From Pyricularia pennisetigena (Eukaryota > Ascomycota > Sordariomycetes > Magnaporthales > Pyriculariaceae), in assembly GCF_004337985.1 (NCBI RefSeq), contig NC_043740.1:558001-622000 (forward strand): 64,000 bases of DNA, written 5' to 3'. Shown here one piece after another: positions 35,011 to 46,771 of the stretch. Under the pieces are notes generated by a model, which did not search any database, was not told the DNA's origin, and saw only the letters and a list, made by a program, of their open reading frames with translations. A program made the translations under genes and the position numbers. Numbering within the stretch: position 1 is the stretch's first letter; each line of letters begins with the position of its first letter.

Positions 35011-35460
35011 TCACTCCAGCCCAATCCAGCCCCTCAAAGCCGACGTCGAAGCAGCGACATCGGGAGCCGCGCTTTCTCCGTCGCCAAAATCCCGCGGCCA
35101 GAGATACAAGCACAAGCCAATCCACCAAGTTCCGACCAGCGAAACCATGTTCATCGCCCTGGCACGACCGCGACCCATGGCAGCGACCACCATCTCGTTG
35201 CCGCCGAGCGACGCCAGCAGCATGTAGAGGATCTGCACGTCCGACGTCGCGCAGCCGATCCATGCGTGACAGATGGCAAAGGTGGTGAGGCTCTTGGCGG
35301 GGAGCTGTCCGTCGGCGACGCGCGCCGAGACAAAGATCCACGACACGACCAGGAAGGCCCAGAGCAGGGCGCGGGTTGCTGTCGCGCTCAGCAGAAGCCA
35401 GTCTCCGTAGGCGGGTGGGCCGAGGAGGTAGGATAGAGGGTTGAACGGCTCGGTTGGCAT
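35011..35460 (-). CDS. Small integral membrane protein, unrecognised
   Basis: A 149-aa single-exon frame. After a short N-terminus (MPTEPFNPLSYLLGPPAYGD) it has about four hydrophobic spans: LLLSATATRALLWAFLVVSW, AICHAWIGCA, VQILYMLLASLGG and VSLVGTWWIGLCLYLW. Its charged C-terminus may be cut short or continue through an unseen intron. It lies 490 bp downstream of the monooxygenase on the same strand. In some meroterpenoid clusters a PaxM-like monooxygenase neighbours a small membrane terpene cyclase, but I do not see that family's residues here, so no function is proposed. Confidence 0.5.
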   Translation of the reverse strand: MPTEPFNPLSYLLGPPAYGDWLLLSATATRALLWAFLVVSWIFVSARVADGQLPAKSLTTFAICHAWIGCATSDVQILYMLLASLGGNEMVVAAMGRGRARAMNMVSLVGTWWIGLCLYLWPRDFGDGESAAPDVAASTSALRGWIGLE

Positions 35461-35949
35461 GCCGCTGGGTTGGGCTTCAAGGTTAGTCGGTTGGTGGCTC
35501 TTTGCGCGGGTCAGAAGTATACGATTATGAAATCATGATGTTTGCCATGTCTTGTTTTTGGGACTCTTTCTTTGAGGCCTTGGTGTGATGTGAGCTTCTA
35601 TGACAAAAGGTGAGGGGCAACTCAAGCCCACTTGGCGGCTTCAGTCGTACTGCAACGGTACTTCCTGCCTCTGTGGGTTTGAACTTTGAAGGTAACCTGC
35701 GAGCTTGAGCTTTCCCCAAGTGGAATATTGTACAGTCTAGCGAATCGGAAAGCTCAGCCAAACGCGACATTCAACGTGCAAAGTGAGAGGTATACTAAAA
35801 AAGAAAAAGTCATCGTATGTATTATTGGAAAATTACAAAGGAGATCTATGTGTCAGGTATATCTCTATGCTATCACAAAAGGAGAAAAAAAAAAAAGAAA
35901 CAAAAAGAAGACAAAAAAAAAAAAAAGCCAATCTCGCATGTCACCAGAC
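35461..35949. other. Intergenic with A-rich tracts
   Basis: Lies between the membrane protein start and the monooxygenase stop. Contains clustered A runs at about 35,884-35,926. No gene seen. Confidence 0.5.
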
Positions 35950-37391
35950 CTATACAGCTTGGGCCTTGGGTGATGGTATCGCATTCACCCACGGCACTGC
36001 GCCCACCAGCTTCTCTTCACCCTCGACATAGTCAAAAATGGGCGTCTTGGCCACCGCGTTCTTGTTCATGTTGACAAACAGCTTCTGCACCATCTGGCTC
36101 GAGAAGACGTAGAGGTCGAGGAACTTCATGAGGCCGCTGCTCCAGGCCGCCATGGACGTGGCGCCGCCCGACAGCTTGCACGCCGAGGTGACGACCTCTC
36201 GGCGCGCGGCCTGGTACTCGGCAAAGGCGGCGTCGAGGGCGTCGCGCGACGGGGCCGCGCCGCCCGCATAGAGCTTGTTGAGCTGGTTGGCCAGGACCAC
36301 GACGTCGATGATGCCGTTGTTGCAGCCGGCGCCGGTCGAGGGCGTGAACTTGTGCGCCGCGTCGCCGACCAGCACGGCGCGTCCCGCGCAGCTCCAGCTC
36401 TGGATCACGCCCTCCTCGAGGTTGACGAGTCCGGACTGCAGCTTGGCCTTGTAGGCGGCGGCCAGGGTGATGGCGCCGCCCTCGACCAGGGGCAGGTGGC
36501 CCCACCTTTCGACAAAGGCCTCCTCGTCCTCGGGCTTGTAGCGCTGCGGCTTGTGCGTGGGCTCGGGCAGCTTCTCGTAGACGCCCGCCACGGCCGAGTC
36601 GTCGCCGGCAAACACCTGGATCGTGGCGTCAGGGCCGTGCGTCTCGCTGGCGTCGCCGGGCTGGAGACCCGGGAGGACTGGGAAGCGCAGCCAGAAGCAG
36701 CGGTAGCTGGTCAGGAAGGGGCCTTCGGTGCCGCTCTGGGTCTGCTGGGCCTCCTTGGGGACCAGCCCGCTCATGTGCTTGCGGACGGTGCTGTAGGTGC
36801 CGTCGGCGCCGATCACCACGGAGCCCTCGTACGACGTTCCGTCGGCGCACTCGACGACGACGCCGTTGTCTGTCGATTGGATGTTGGAGACCTTCTTGTT
36901 GGCGTGAACCTTGGCTTGTGCGTCGGCGGGGAGAGCATCCCAAAGGGTCTTCATCAGGTCGTGACGGCTGATGACTCGGGGGTAACCACCAAAGCTGAAG
37001 ACAGAGAAAAAAAGAAAAAAAAAAAAAAAAACTCGTTAGAAAATGTCATCAAGTGAAGAGACACGTTCGCCCGTCTTGAGGTATTGGCAGCCGCTTACTT
37101 TTGTTGAAAGTAGGTAAAGAACATGGTGTCGCCAATGTCGCGTCCCTGGTGGTCGATCCGGCTGAACTTGGCGAGTGGGGAGCTGCACTTTTCCAGGGCG
37201 GGCAGGATGCCGAACTGGCTCAGGGCTCGCAGGCCAGTCAAGGACAGGACAAGGTTGGACCCGGCGTCCATGACGATCGTGGGTCGGCTCTCTAGGAGGA
37301 CAAAGTCGATGCCGGCCCTGGTGAGGGCGTGGACGGCGGTCATACCCACGGGGCCGCCGCCGACTATGATCATCTTGGGGGGTGCAGCCAT
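35950..37391 (-). CDS. FAD-dependent monooxygenase (PaxM-like)
   Basis: Two exons (37,391-37,099 and 36,994-35,950) give 445 aa. The 104-bp intron has a GTAAGC donor and a CAG acceptor preceded by a long pyrimidine tract. The N-terminal Rossmann loop is IIVGGGPVGM (about residues 8-17). The second FAD site is VVIGADGTYSTVRK, and the GD motif is LVGDAAHKFTPSTGAG followed by CNNGI. This GD-motif variant is typical of fungal group A flavoprotein monooxygenases such as PaxM-type epoxidases in terpenoid pathways. I chose the ATG of MAAPPKM because it places the GxGxxG loop at the usual distance. A TATA-like GATATAAAG lies about 145 bp upstream. It is a possible tailoring enzyme of the terpenoid cluster, though a salicylate-hydroxylase-like role is not excluded. 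Confidence 0.87.
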
Positions 37392-37531
37392 TGGGAATCG
37401 AAGAGTGTGTTGATGATTATGTTGTACAGGTTCACTGGGTGTTTTGTCTCGCTGCAATGGTCGAATGTCGTGGTTGAGTCGGGAATGGAGTCAAGGGGGA
37501 ATTGAAAAGTCTGGTCCAAGTCAACCATGAC

Positions 37532-37540
37532 TTTATATCC
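37532..37540 (-). promoter_or_regulatory. TATA-like box of the monooxygenase gene
   Basis: GATATAAAG on the minus strand, about 145 bp upstream of the chosen ATG at 37,391. Confidence 0.4.
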
Positions 37541-38765
37541 ATCCCTCTCGGACCAAAGCCCTACAGAGATTCAGGGGACCAAATGCAACCCTGTCAAGGC
37601 TGTCCCACCTGCCGAGGCTTCGTTCAGCATTATGCAATTTGACAGACTTGGCCAACGGTGGTGCTTTGCCACGCGTGGGGACATGAACTGCTGCAGGGAT
37701 CGTATCGTACCAGACTGTTCTAGTGCCCACATGTGTTCGTCGCATAGGGACAGGGGAAATGCGAAAGTCGGGATGACAGCCAATTTGATGGGGGCGGAAT
37801 TCTGTCTAAGAGTTGGGCCGATTGATTGACTGACTGACTGACTGACTGACTGACTGACTACATGCTGCTTACCGATTATGATGTTGACGTCGTTGTGCGT
37901 TGCCTTGTTTGTGTCCCACGTATCCAGATCTCTTACCTCGTCGATTACATAGTTTAGCGGCAGTACGAGTAATGCCGGCAAACAATGACAACCTCGGCTG
38001 CTCCACATGCTTATTCGTCCTTCCGGTAACTTGCAAATAACGATGGTATTACATAGTAATCAGTCTGCGAGTGCCACAGAACAAGATGCGAATGCGAGCT
38101 TGGCCCCCCCTGCATGATCGATTTGACGATTTCCTTCCGAGTGCGAATTTGACGCTAGTCTGTGCGGTGCTACTTGTGTCGTTGTGCCCCGCCCCTGGAT
38201 GGCCCACTCTGGCCCCACTCAATGTGCGCCGCCCTACCGGTCGCAAAAGCGAATGCGAGCCTGTCTGCGAATCGTAAAGCTGTAACCCTCTGGCTGGTTC
38301 CATGTAGAATTTAGAAGGACCCGCCGTCCCGCTCCTTGGCACACACACTTTCCACTTTATGATTGGTTTCGGTATCCACTTGTGGCAGGGTGAATCAGTA
38401 GACAGACGATCCAGTCAGTGGTGGGTAAGACTTTTGCTTGCTTGTAGTACCATAGTATATACATAGCTACCTGCCTCGGTAGCTATTATCTACCCGCATA
38501 TAATTCCTTCCAAGACCGATTCCACCTTCAAAATTTAGTGCAATTAATCAAAGCAAAGGACTGCATGTGATTGTCGTTATTTCTTTTGTTACCCGCTAAC
38601 CAAGTCTTGCTTATTTGCATACAGCTCGCATTTCGCATCTCGCATCTCGCATTCGTCAAGTCGTGATGATGCAAATCATCACTCGAAGCTACTTCTCCGC
38701 CGCCGTCGACTGGCATTAGTCCGGTGCTCTTATTCAAACCGAGGCAACCACTCATCCGCCTGCTT
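37541..38765. other. Intergenic with tetranucleotide microsatellite
   Basis: A (GACT)n run at about 37,825-37,859 and a short CGCATCT repeat at about 38,627-38,652. No gene recognised. Confidence 0.55.
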
Positions 38766-39780
38766 TTACTCCCTTTTCATGATATCCCCACGAACCTGGC
38801 TCCGTAGGCTGACGTTTAGCCTGGCCGGCTTCGGCTCCAGCATAAACGCGCCATCATAGCCCGTTTCTATGTTTGTGTCGATCTTCCCGTCGGGCGACGT
38901 GATCTCAGACGCCCAAAGAAGCTTTTCAACCACCCAACAAGACCAAACACTCAGCCATCTTTTGGCCCGGACAGTTCCTCAAGCCCGCCCCGACCCCGTA
39001 CACGGGCAGAGGCTTGGCGTCGTTTCGGTCCTCCCCACCGTTGATCATGGTCGAACCAAAGGACAGTATTCTCGCCTCGGGATACGCCTCACCCTCCAGC
39101 TGAAGCAGCACGCCATCGCCCTCGCGGCTCATCTTGCGCTGGGACGAACCAGTGGGCGCCAAACTTCTTCTCCTTTGCGATCCACACCCGCCAAGGGTTT
39201 TGATAAAGTCGGGAATGTAGTCGACAAAGGGGAACACCTCAAACGGCGGCGCCGCCATCAGCGACAGCAATTCTCCACACCATCTGCGTGCCCTGAGCGC
39301 CCTGGATCGGCAGCAACTTCTCGACCTGCCCGGACCGCAGCATGTACTGGCGAGCCGCCCGCCCCGCCGGGCTTGAGCTCTCCGTTGTACTGCCAAGAGG
39401 CAAAGCTGCCCACGTAGCGCCCACCGGGTTTGGTCCAGGCATGTATCTTGTCCAGTGTCGGGACGGGCCCGCGGCCGTCGTAGATGGTGCTGAGGGCCTC
39501 GAGGAGGTCGCGGATTTGCTTGTGCTTATTCAGCACGATGAGCTTGGCCCAGGGATCCAGGCGCAGTCCGTGCAGCCCGCCGGAGGAGCTGCGGTATTCC
39601 CGACTCCGTTGCTGGAATTTGAGGCACGCCTTTGTCATCGGGATCTGCAAAAAGATTTCCAGCGATTGGGCTCCCCGGCGGCCCCGGCGGGAAGGGTTTT
39701 CGGCGTGTGCGCAGGTGGCTGCCGATAATATACAACAGGACGAGGCCTGATGCGACGCCGATTGTGGCTAGGCTCAACAT
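38766..39780 (-). pseudogene. Wrecked cytochrome P450 (OrdA/CYP64-like)
   Basis: The N-terminus (39,780) is a normal microsomal anchor, MLSLATIGVASGLVLLYIIG, with the hinge PFPPGPPGSPIAGNL. The rest is spread over three frames: a block with WAKLIVLNKHKQIRDLL and YVGSFASWQYNGE, then QYMLRSGQVEKLL, then FVDYIPDFIKT. The heme loop YGVGAGLRNCPGQKMAE follows, then a C-terminus with TSPDGKIDTNIETGYDGAFM ending at 38,766. Between FVDYIPDFIKT and the heme region most of the protein, including the I-helix, ExxR and PERF motifs, is missing (roughly 200-250 codons by comparison with full-length P450s). Frameshifts plus this deletion make it non-functional. Base composition is normal, so decay was not by RIP. 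It suggests the terpenoid pathway has lost a step. Confidence 0.8.
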
Positions 39781-40043
39781 GATGTTCTCGTGGCTTGGTT
39801 CAGAATAGAGTATCCTAGGTTGGTCTTTGGTTGGAATTGTCCTATCGATTGCATCAGACCAACGTCATTTGCATCGGGAGTAAGGCATTCCAAAACCCCC
39901 CCACGGGTAGTCTCAGTGCTCATCCCTGAAGCCCAAAGCTCCACAATTGATCCACTCCGTTCGCTTCGCTCCACTTCGTGGCTCAATTGCGGCTTTGCAA
40001 TGTATTTGTGGGTCCATCCAAAAAACGTTTTGGTTCAGGTCTA

Positions 40044-40080
40044 AGGACAATTTGTCGATTTTCGCCGTTTATGGCGGTAT
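40044..40080 (-). repeat. Subterminal inverted repeat, left
   Basis: Reverse complement of the motif at 53,541-53,575 (ACCGCCATAAACGGCGAAAT then GCGACAAATTGTCCT) with few differences. The same motif marks the right end of copy 1 (14,821-14,855) and the remnants at 15,970-16,046. It also contains a small palindrome, CGCCATAAACGGCG. A likely transposase-binding site. Confidence 0.75.
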
Positions 40081-40282
40081 TTTTGGCCTTTTTGCGACCG
40101 ACACTCCCTTATTATTCCACAATTACGCAAAATATCGAAAAAAAAAACATCGTTGAAAATAGGAATTGGTAAGCCTTTTTTATTAATTTAAAATTTTTTG
40201 CACCCGGTACGCCAGTTAAAAATTGGATATAATCCGCCTTTTATCCGTTTATAGCGGTATCCCCATTATTAACCCAAGAACA

Positions 40283-40650
40283 CCATCGATACCTATTTCG
40301 TATTTTAATAATAACGATTATAATCCGTTAAAATTTATATATAAAAAATCGCAAAAGCGAAAGGAATTTTTACATATAAATTTTAATTTAAATATCGCAA
40401 AAATATTTATTTTATAATCCGTATAGGGTAAATTCCATTTAATATATTATACGTCCACCTATAAATACCATCGATACCCATTTCGCATTTTATTAATAAC
40501 GATTATAATCCGTTAAAATTTATATAAAGAGAATCGCAAAAGCGAAAGGAATTTTTACATATAAATTTTAATATAAATAACGTAAAACCATTAATTTTAC
40601 AATCCGTATAAAATATATATTATATAATACGTTATATATCCACCTATTAA
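40283..40650. repeat. Two tandem 185-bp units
   Basis: CCATCGATACC begins units at 40,283 and 40,468. Both contain CGCAAAAGCGAAAGGAATTT and end near TCCACCTAT. They lie just inside the left inverted repeat of copy 2, a position that suits a subterminal protein-binding array. Confidence 0.75.
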
Positions 40651-40722
40651 AAAAAACCATTATTTCCGCAAATTTTTATATATTCGTATTAAATTATATA
40701 TATATAATGTCCGGAAACACGC

Positions 40723-42317
40723 CCATATATATTTCGCTTTCCCATTAAATTAACGCAATTTTTCGCGGTCCCGATCCCGTATACGCGGCGGCAAATACCT
40801 TTTCCGACGTATATATTTTCCCGGAATTATACGCCAAAATTAAAGTTTTTGGTAATTTAAACCTATAATATAAATTCGTTTTTTCAATTATTATATAGCT
40901 TTTAAACCTCCACAAACCCCTTAATACTTTTACACGAATCCCATATTATAACCAAATACAGTGTATATACCGGGTTTTATATAATATAAAAAATATTATT
41001 TTACTGGTAAAAACCGGGTACGGGAAAAATATAATATTGCAAATTACCTCGGTAATTCGCAATAATACTATTATTATCCAAATAATCCTATTAAATAAAT
41101 TAGGGTAAAAATAATTACGCAATATATAACGTTATCCCGCCGCGATCCCCAAATTAATCGATTAATTTATTTTAAACGTAAATATAAATATGCGGTTTTT
41201 ATTACCAAAACTAATTTTATTTAGTATAACCTTTTTTGGAACCCGCAAACCGTTTATAAATACACGCATATTTTTTTAGGCCCGGAATAAACCACCAATT
41301 ACCGATTTTTTAAATTTTTTCGAAACCTTATATTCCATTAACGTATCGTTTTATTTATTATTAATAAATTTTACATAATTTTACAGTGGAAGGATTTTAG
41401 GGAATCGTTTTTTATATTGCGTTTGGTCCGGGTAATTATACCAGCAAACGTATTTATATTCGGGTGCACCGCAATTTTTATAATAAAAATTAAAACCTAC
41501 GTCCTCGACCAATTGTATTATAAAAAGATAATACGTTTCGTTAAAACGCCTTTCGACCGACCCGAAATTACGATTATAATATAATGTTTGGAACGTAAAA
41601 CCCTTGTTAACGATTACCGGCGTTTTTTATTCCTAATAGGGAATATTATATTATTATCCGCCACCCGTATTTTTAAAACCATTATATATATGGACGCCAG
41701 GAACCGCATTATTTAAACACGCCAATTCCTAATAAAAAACCTCGTATTTAGGAAATTTATTAAACGAAACGCAACCGATATAATTATCCGGTACAATATA
41801 TTTATATTTAAAATCGATAAAATTAAAATTTACGCAAAATTTTCCAAACCGGATTTTAAAATTTATATTATATTTTCCATTTTATTTTTGGGTATAGGTA
41901 TAAATATATTTTATATGGAACGTATAATGCAATACGGCGCGTTAATATTAAACGACCCCGTAAACTTATGGTAAAGGTTCGGACGAACCGCACGCGGGCC
42001 CAACCGTAAAGGAACCGTATATTTTTTTGCGCCTTATTGGTATTTCGATACGTAGGGGTTTATCGCTAAATACAAATTAACCAGGCCAAAATTATTAACC
42101 AAATTAATTAAATAACCCGTAATATTACGAAAAAACGTTAAAAATTTACAAATTACCCATTTAAATTTTTTAACGTATTTATAAACGCGGTTATTCCCTA
42201 TTAACCTTTTACGTATCGCTAAATTTAATTTAAACGATAATAACCGGGTAAAAGCGTCGGAATTACCATAAACCGGTTTTTTGGGTATATTTAAACCACG
42301 CGTTCCGCCCCATTGGA
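40723..42317 (+). pseudogene. RecQ-like DEAH helicase relic
   Basis: Walker A reads LVKTGYGKNIILQ at about 41,004-41,042 (Ser of GKS changed to Asn). Motif II is INKFY at about 41,358-41,374, a form that C-to-T and G-to-A changes would produce from an IDEFH-like box. Motif III is FGCTA (about 41,460). The second lobe has MERIMQYGAL (about 41,915), and motif VI reads RFGRTARGPNRKGTVYFFAP (about 41,977-42,037) with a stop exactly where the conserved Gln precedes it. This order, and especially the RFGRxARG arginine motif, is that of RecQ-family helicases, which unwind branched DNA. Copy 1 must carry the same gene outside the window. Confidence 0.65.
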
Positions 42318-42539
42318 CGTAATAGGAAATAATAAATAAAAAAAAATTAAAAAAGGAGGCGCCAAATATGCAAACTTTCGCCAACGTTAAATATTTTCGA
42401 CGAATTATATTAAATTTTATATAGGAAACGAATCCATTTTTTATAATAAACCAATTTGAAAATTGTTGCAACGTTTGCGTCCACCAAATTGGAGTTTTAC
42501 CCGCATTACCCCCTAAAAAGTAACCAATTAAAATACCCA

Positions 42540-43340
42540 GGAAAAACTCCAAAAAAAGTTATATATTTAAACAATTGGACAAATGGGGTATTTATTTTGC
42601 AATAACTATTTTTTACCCAAACCCGCGGCGGTTATACGACCTATTATCCCAGCTGGTGTTATTTAAACCAATAGTTTTTAATATCGTTAAAAAATTCGTC
42701 CATTCCTATAACCGGGAATGGACGAAAAACGATTTGCTGGAAAATATTCCAAATTTACAATTAATTAAATGGTTTAAACAATATAGCGATTATTTCGTTG
42801 TTTAACTCCCAATAATATACGAAAATAGGATACGAAATTACGCCTCCTATTTACATAAATAATAAAAAAAAAGGCGGCGGAATTAAAATACGGTGGTATT
42901 TTAGGAAACGATGGATATAATTAACAATTATTCGGGAAAATAAATTAATTAACGCCGACGAACGAATTAAACGGTATTATAACCATAAATTAAAATACTG
43001 GTTAACGTTAACGGTTATAAAAATATCCAGCATAAAAACGTTTATAAATTTATAACCCAAAAATTAAAAGGCGAGTGAGGTTAAATCCTAATTAAATTAA
43101 ATAACGTGCCCTGGATTACAAAAGGGTTGAACGATAAAAAAGGCGACGCCAAAATGGATTAACCAAAGGGGGAGGATTAAATAACGCAAGGTATATAATT
43201 GTTAAATACCAAAATCCCCAATTAACGGCCTAAATAGAACGACCAAATGCTGGATAATAACAATTATTACGTAAATTGAAAATTTAGATTATATATAGGC
43301 TGGTACGGCGTAACGGCGCCCCGATTAAAAATAAAAGGGT
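42540..43340 (+). pseudogene. Unrecognised coding relic in copy 2
   Basis: An open stretch (about 42,556-42,805) reads KQLDKWGIYFAITIFYPNPR followed by LLSQLVLF and EWTKNDLLENIPNLQLIKWF. It continues with stops into a basic region (RENKLINADERIKRYY, about 42,930). It may be a further domain of the RecQ-like gene or a separate gene. The composition is too regular to be random AT-rich DNA. No family recognised. Confidence 0.35.
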
Positions 43341-44194
43341 TCGATATTGCGAATTATAATAATTGTTACGGTTAAATTCCGGAAATTTTAGCGTTTCCAC
43401 TTTAATTTTATTTTATTAGTAAAAAACCCTATACGTAAACCCAGCTATAAATACCTCCTTTTTTATTTTTATTAACTTTTTTTCTTTTTTTTTACAATAA
43501 AAACCTTTTTCCCAACCGCCAGATTTTTTTTGTAACGATTAATAAAAAATTGTAACGATTAAACCAACGTTTAATTTTTAACCAATAAACGTAATAATTG
43601 TTACAATCGCAAAATTGTTTTAGCAAATACTGCAAACACATTCGTTAGGAAGCTTGATTAAAGCATTTTTAATTGGATAAAGTTATTTATACCCTACCCA
43701 TTTAAACAGGTATTAGCCCAGTCGTAACGAAGGTAAATTATAATTAACGCCTTTATATCGCAAAGATACCCCCCACCCGGTTAAATTCGGGGCAGTTTAA
43801 CTAATTTTATTGTAATAATAATTACAGTAATTGTTTTAATTCGCCAAAAGCCGTGACAATTGTCACAATTACGTTCCCTTATCACCATAGCTCCCAAAAA
43901 ACGCCAAAAAGGCCAAACTTCCGCCCAAACCACCATTAAATTTACGTTGGGATATATACCCAATAATATTAAACTACCTGCCAACCTAATAACCATACCA
44001 CAAAAAGGAGCGCGGATAAAAAAAATAAACCAATATTTTAAGGATTTGGAAAATTACGACGCGGATATTGCAATTGTTTTGGAATTAAATTTTGCTCGGT
44101 TGGACCGTTTTATATTATAAGGTTATTCGGATGCAACCGGAATCCCTTTAAATTTTCCTTTTATTTTTAATAATAATAATAATAATTAAAATAA

Positions 44195-44440
44195 TATTAA
44201 TATAAATTCCGGCGATAATAAATTTACCCCCGCCCCCGTCGATAAAGATGGAAATAATGCCGATATAGACGCCGGCGATAACGAATTTGCCCCCGCCCCC
44301 GTCGATTATAATAACGACGATACTTATATAGGCGAAAACGATAATTAACCTGCCCCCGCGTCCGCCAATAAAAGCGATAATAATATCAATATGGACGATA
44401 ATTATAACGAATTTGCCCCGGATTTGGATAACCGCCAATT
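44195..44440 (+). repeat. Acidic protein tandem repeat
   Basis: Three to four imperfect units of about 63 bp encode GDNEFAPAPVD-like segments followed by Asn/Asp-rich spacers. It is part of the probable N-terminal region of the SNF2-like gene and resembles a disordered acidic domain. Confidence 0.5.
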
Positions 44441-45219
44441 GTAAATTTTTTTAGCATTTTTTAAACCATTTACCAGCGCATTATCCCCGCCATTAAAAAA
44501 CCCCAAAAACCGGCCTTTTGCACCATAACCGGAAATTATTATTAACCCGGCACCCGCGCCACTAAATAGGCCGCCCGCACCCCGTATATATAAAACCATT
44601 ACCGTTCGGCCAATTAAAACCAACCTCATTTCGGTATCGCGGACGTAACCTAAACCTAATTCGACGCCAAATAATAAACCAATAAATTTCGTATAACCCG
44701 AATATTATTTCCTATCGTATAAGGATACGGATTTCCTGGATCGTTTGCCCGTCCCGTTATAAAAGGATTTTCAATTGGGTAAAAACCAATCCGTATCGGC
44801 GATAATTATTACAGTTTAATACAGGGTAAAAAACACGAATATTGCCAAAATGGCTCGCATTATACCCCATTTAAGCTATATTAATTGCTTTAAAATTAAT
44901 AATAATACCAACCCGCCCGCCTGGTTCGGTCGCGGAAATAACATTTTCCGCAATACGAACGAAACCCCAATCGCCCAAACCCCTAAACGCTTTTAATCCG
45001 CTGCTGGCGTCGCCGCAGCAAAAACACGCGTTAATAACCAGATTTTGGTATACCATTTTAACAATAATTCGTCGAATATAAACAAGGTAATAGTCGTATT
45101 TAATTACGAAACGATAAATGCTTTGGTATAATATATTAATATAACAGGTTAATGTTTCCTTTTATTAAATTGCGACAGTTGTTACAATCCCTGCACTAAT
45201 ATATCCTACTATTTATTAT

Positions 45220-45239
45220 ATTGTAACAGCTGTTACAAT
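45220..45239. promoter_or_regulatory. Perfect 20-bp palindrome, one of a dispersed family
   Basis: ATTGTAACAGCTGTTACAAT is perfectly self-complementary. Related palindromes occur in the same element at 43,853-43,866 (GTGACAATTGTCAC), 48,792-48,809 and 10,043-10,060 (TTGTAACAATTGTTACAA), and as a triplet at 46,690-46,771. All lie in gaps between recognisable coding blocks, so they look like operator or transposase sites. The function is inferred. Confidence 0.55.
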
Positions 45240-46689
45240 TTTTTACGGTAATGCTAAACAATTACTGTTACAATATAATAGCTGTTACAATTTGGTTTTC
45301 ACCCTTTTATATATTTTGGGACAACGGGCACAATTTTAATTATTGGTTAATTTATTTTCAGTCGCCGACGTATTCGGTTTTTTAATTTACTTTAAAGCAA
45401 ATAATCCCGGCAAATAAATTAAAGGTAATAAAATGCCCGTTTAGTAAAAGACCTTGGCCTCCGTACCGGATATATTTAACGATAGGGGTACTAAACCCAT
45501 TTTCGATAATTTGGTAAATCGGCGTCGCCTACCCCCTATCCCCCCCTTTATCCGCCAAAACGATATTAATTTCCCCGGGTTAAAAATATTCGCAAACAAA
45601 TTTAAACCGGTTATAATTCCCACAATCTTCGCCACGATATTAATTTATTTGCGGATAATAACCACCGGACCTAATTTTAAAAACGGCGATTTAAAATTTA
45701 AAACCGCTAACCCTGGACCATATATATATAACGGTTACTATATCGACGATTAATTTAGGGTTTATTACCACTTCTTTTATTTTATTTTTCGCCGGCAGGG
45801 AAAAATCGTTATTGGAAATAAAAAAAATTTTAACGATTTTGGTGGAAATTGCCGCAACCTTTTTAAATTTAATATTAAGCAATCCTCCACCCTGTTTGCT
45901 GTCGCCGATTATACAATTATCGCCGATAACGTTATCGCTTTAAATAATTTGTATTTAATACAATTTTAATATCGTTTGGTTACCCGTTCGCGAACCGACC
46001 AAACCATCGACGTCGCCAATTTGTTTAATTTTAACCGCGTTTGCTATAACAGGATAATAATAATATTCGCTATCGATACCTGGTCCCGTTTTAAACCTAT
46101 TAAGGTCGGACGGCTGAAAAAGAAAAAAAAGCGTGTAAATTAAATTCAAATGCACCTATTGGATTTGTTAATATTTAAAAATATTTTTAACAATTTGTAC
46201 GACGAAGGGCGGTTCCATCGTCCCATCCTTACCAAACCCAAAATAAAAATTACCGAATTTTATCCTAAATTTTTTAGCGACGACCAATAAAACGATTTCC
46301 TCAATTTTATATAAACCCAATCTGTTATCGCCAATCGATTTGCTAATATAAACCGCGCAAAAAAGGAAATTTTCGAGGACGCCCGCGAAAAAATCCTAAC
46401 GGTTTTTTTGGTATATTATACGCAATTTTTTATTTTAATTAAAGGTTATCCCTGGATTGGTTATTTTTTTAATTCGGACGCGATTTAGGCTGCTATAAAA
46501 AAATTGCGCCTTTTTTAAAACACCTTACCTGTCGACGGTTTAAATACCGACAATAAAGTCGGTTTTAAATATAAGAAAATCAAGGGCAAATACTTTTGGT
46601 CTAACTGGGATATACCTAATGCTCCTTTTAATCGCCATTAATTACCCCATTAACTGGTTGGTAAATTATATATATATTATCCCTAATAG

Positions 46690-46771
46690 TTGTGATTATC
46701 GTTACAATTTTGCCCCTATTTTTGTGACTATTATCACAATCCCACCCCTATTTTTGTGATTATTGTTACAA
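46690..46771. promoter_or_regulatory. Three palindromic sites at exact 32-bp spacing
   Basis: Near-palindromes starting at 46,690, 46,722 and 46,754 follow TTGTGAYTATYRTYACAA. The first differs from full symmetry at a few bases. The same triplet is at 716, 748 and 780 in copy 1 with identical 32-bp steps. It lies just upstream of the SNF2 helicase core. A 32-bp step is about three DNA turns, so three dimers would sit on one face of the helix. Confidence 0.6.

Noticed and set aside
36352..37056. 234-codon plus-strand frame over the FAD monooxygenase
   Set aside because: Composition is Val/Gly/Leu repetitive as expected from antisense of GC-rich coding DNA. The minus strand encodes the recognisable enzyme.
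42034..42552. 172-codon minus-strand open frame in copy 2
   Set aside because: It lies opposite the C-terminal part of the RecQ-like gene. RIP removes sense codons but leaves antisense frames open in AT-rich DNA; no domain was seen.
46690..46771. Regularly spaced repeats considered as a CRISPR array
   Set aside because: Only three degenerate palindromes with short spacers that are themselves similar, in a eukaryotic transposon. No CRISPR features.
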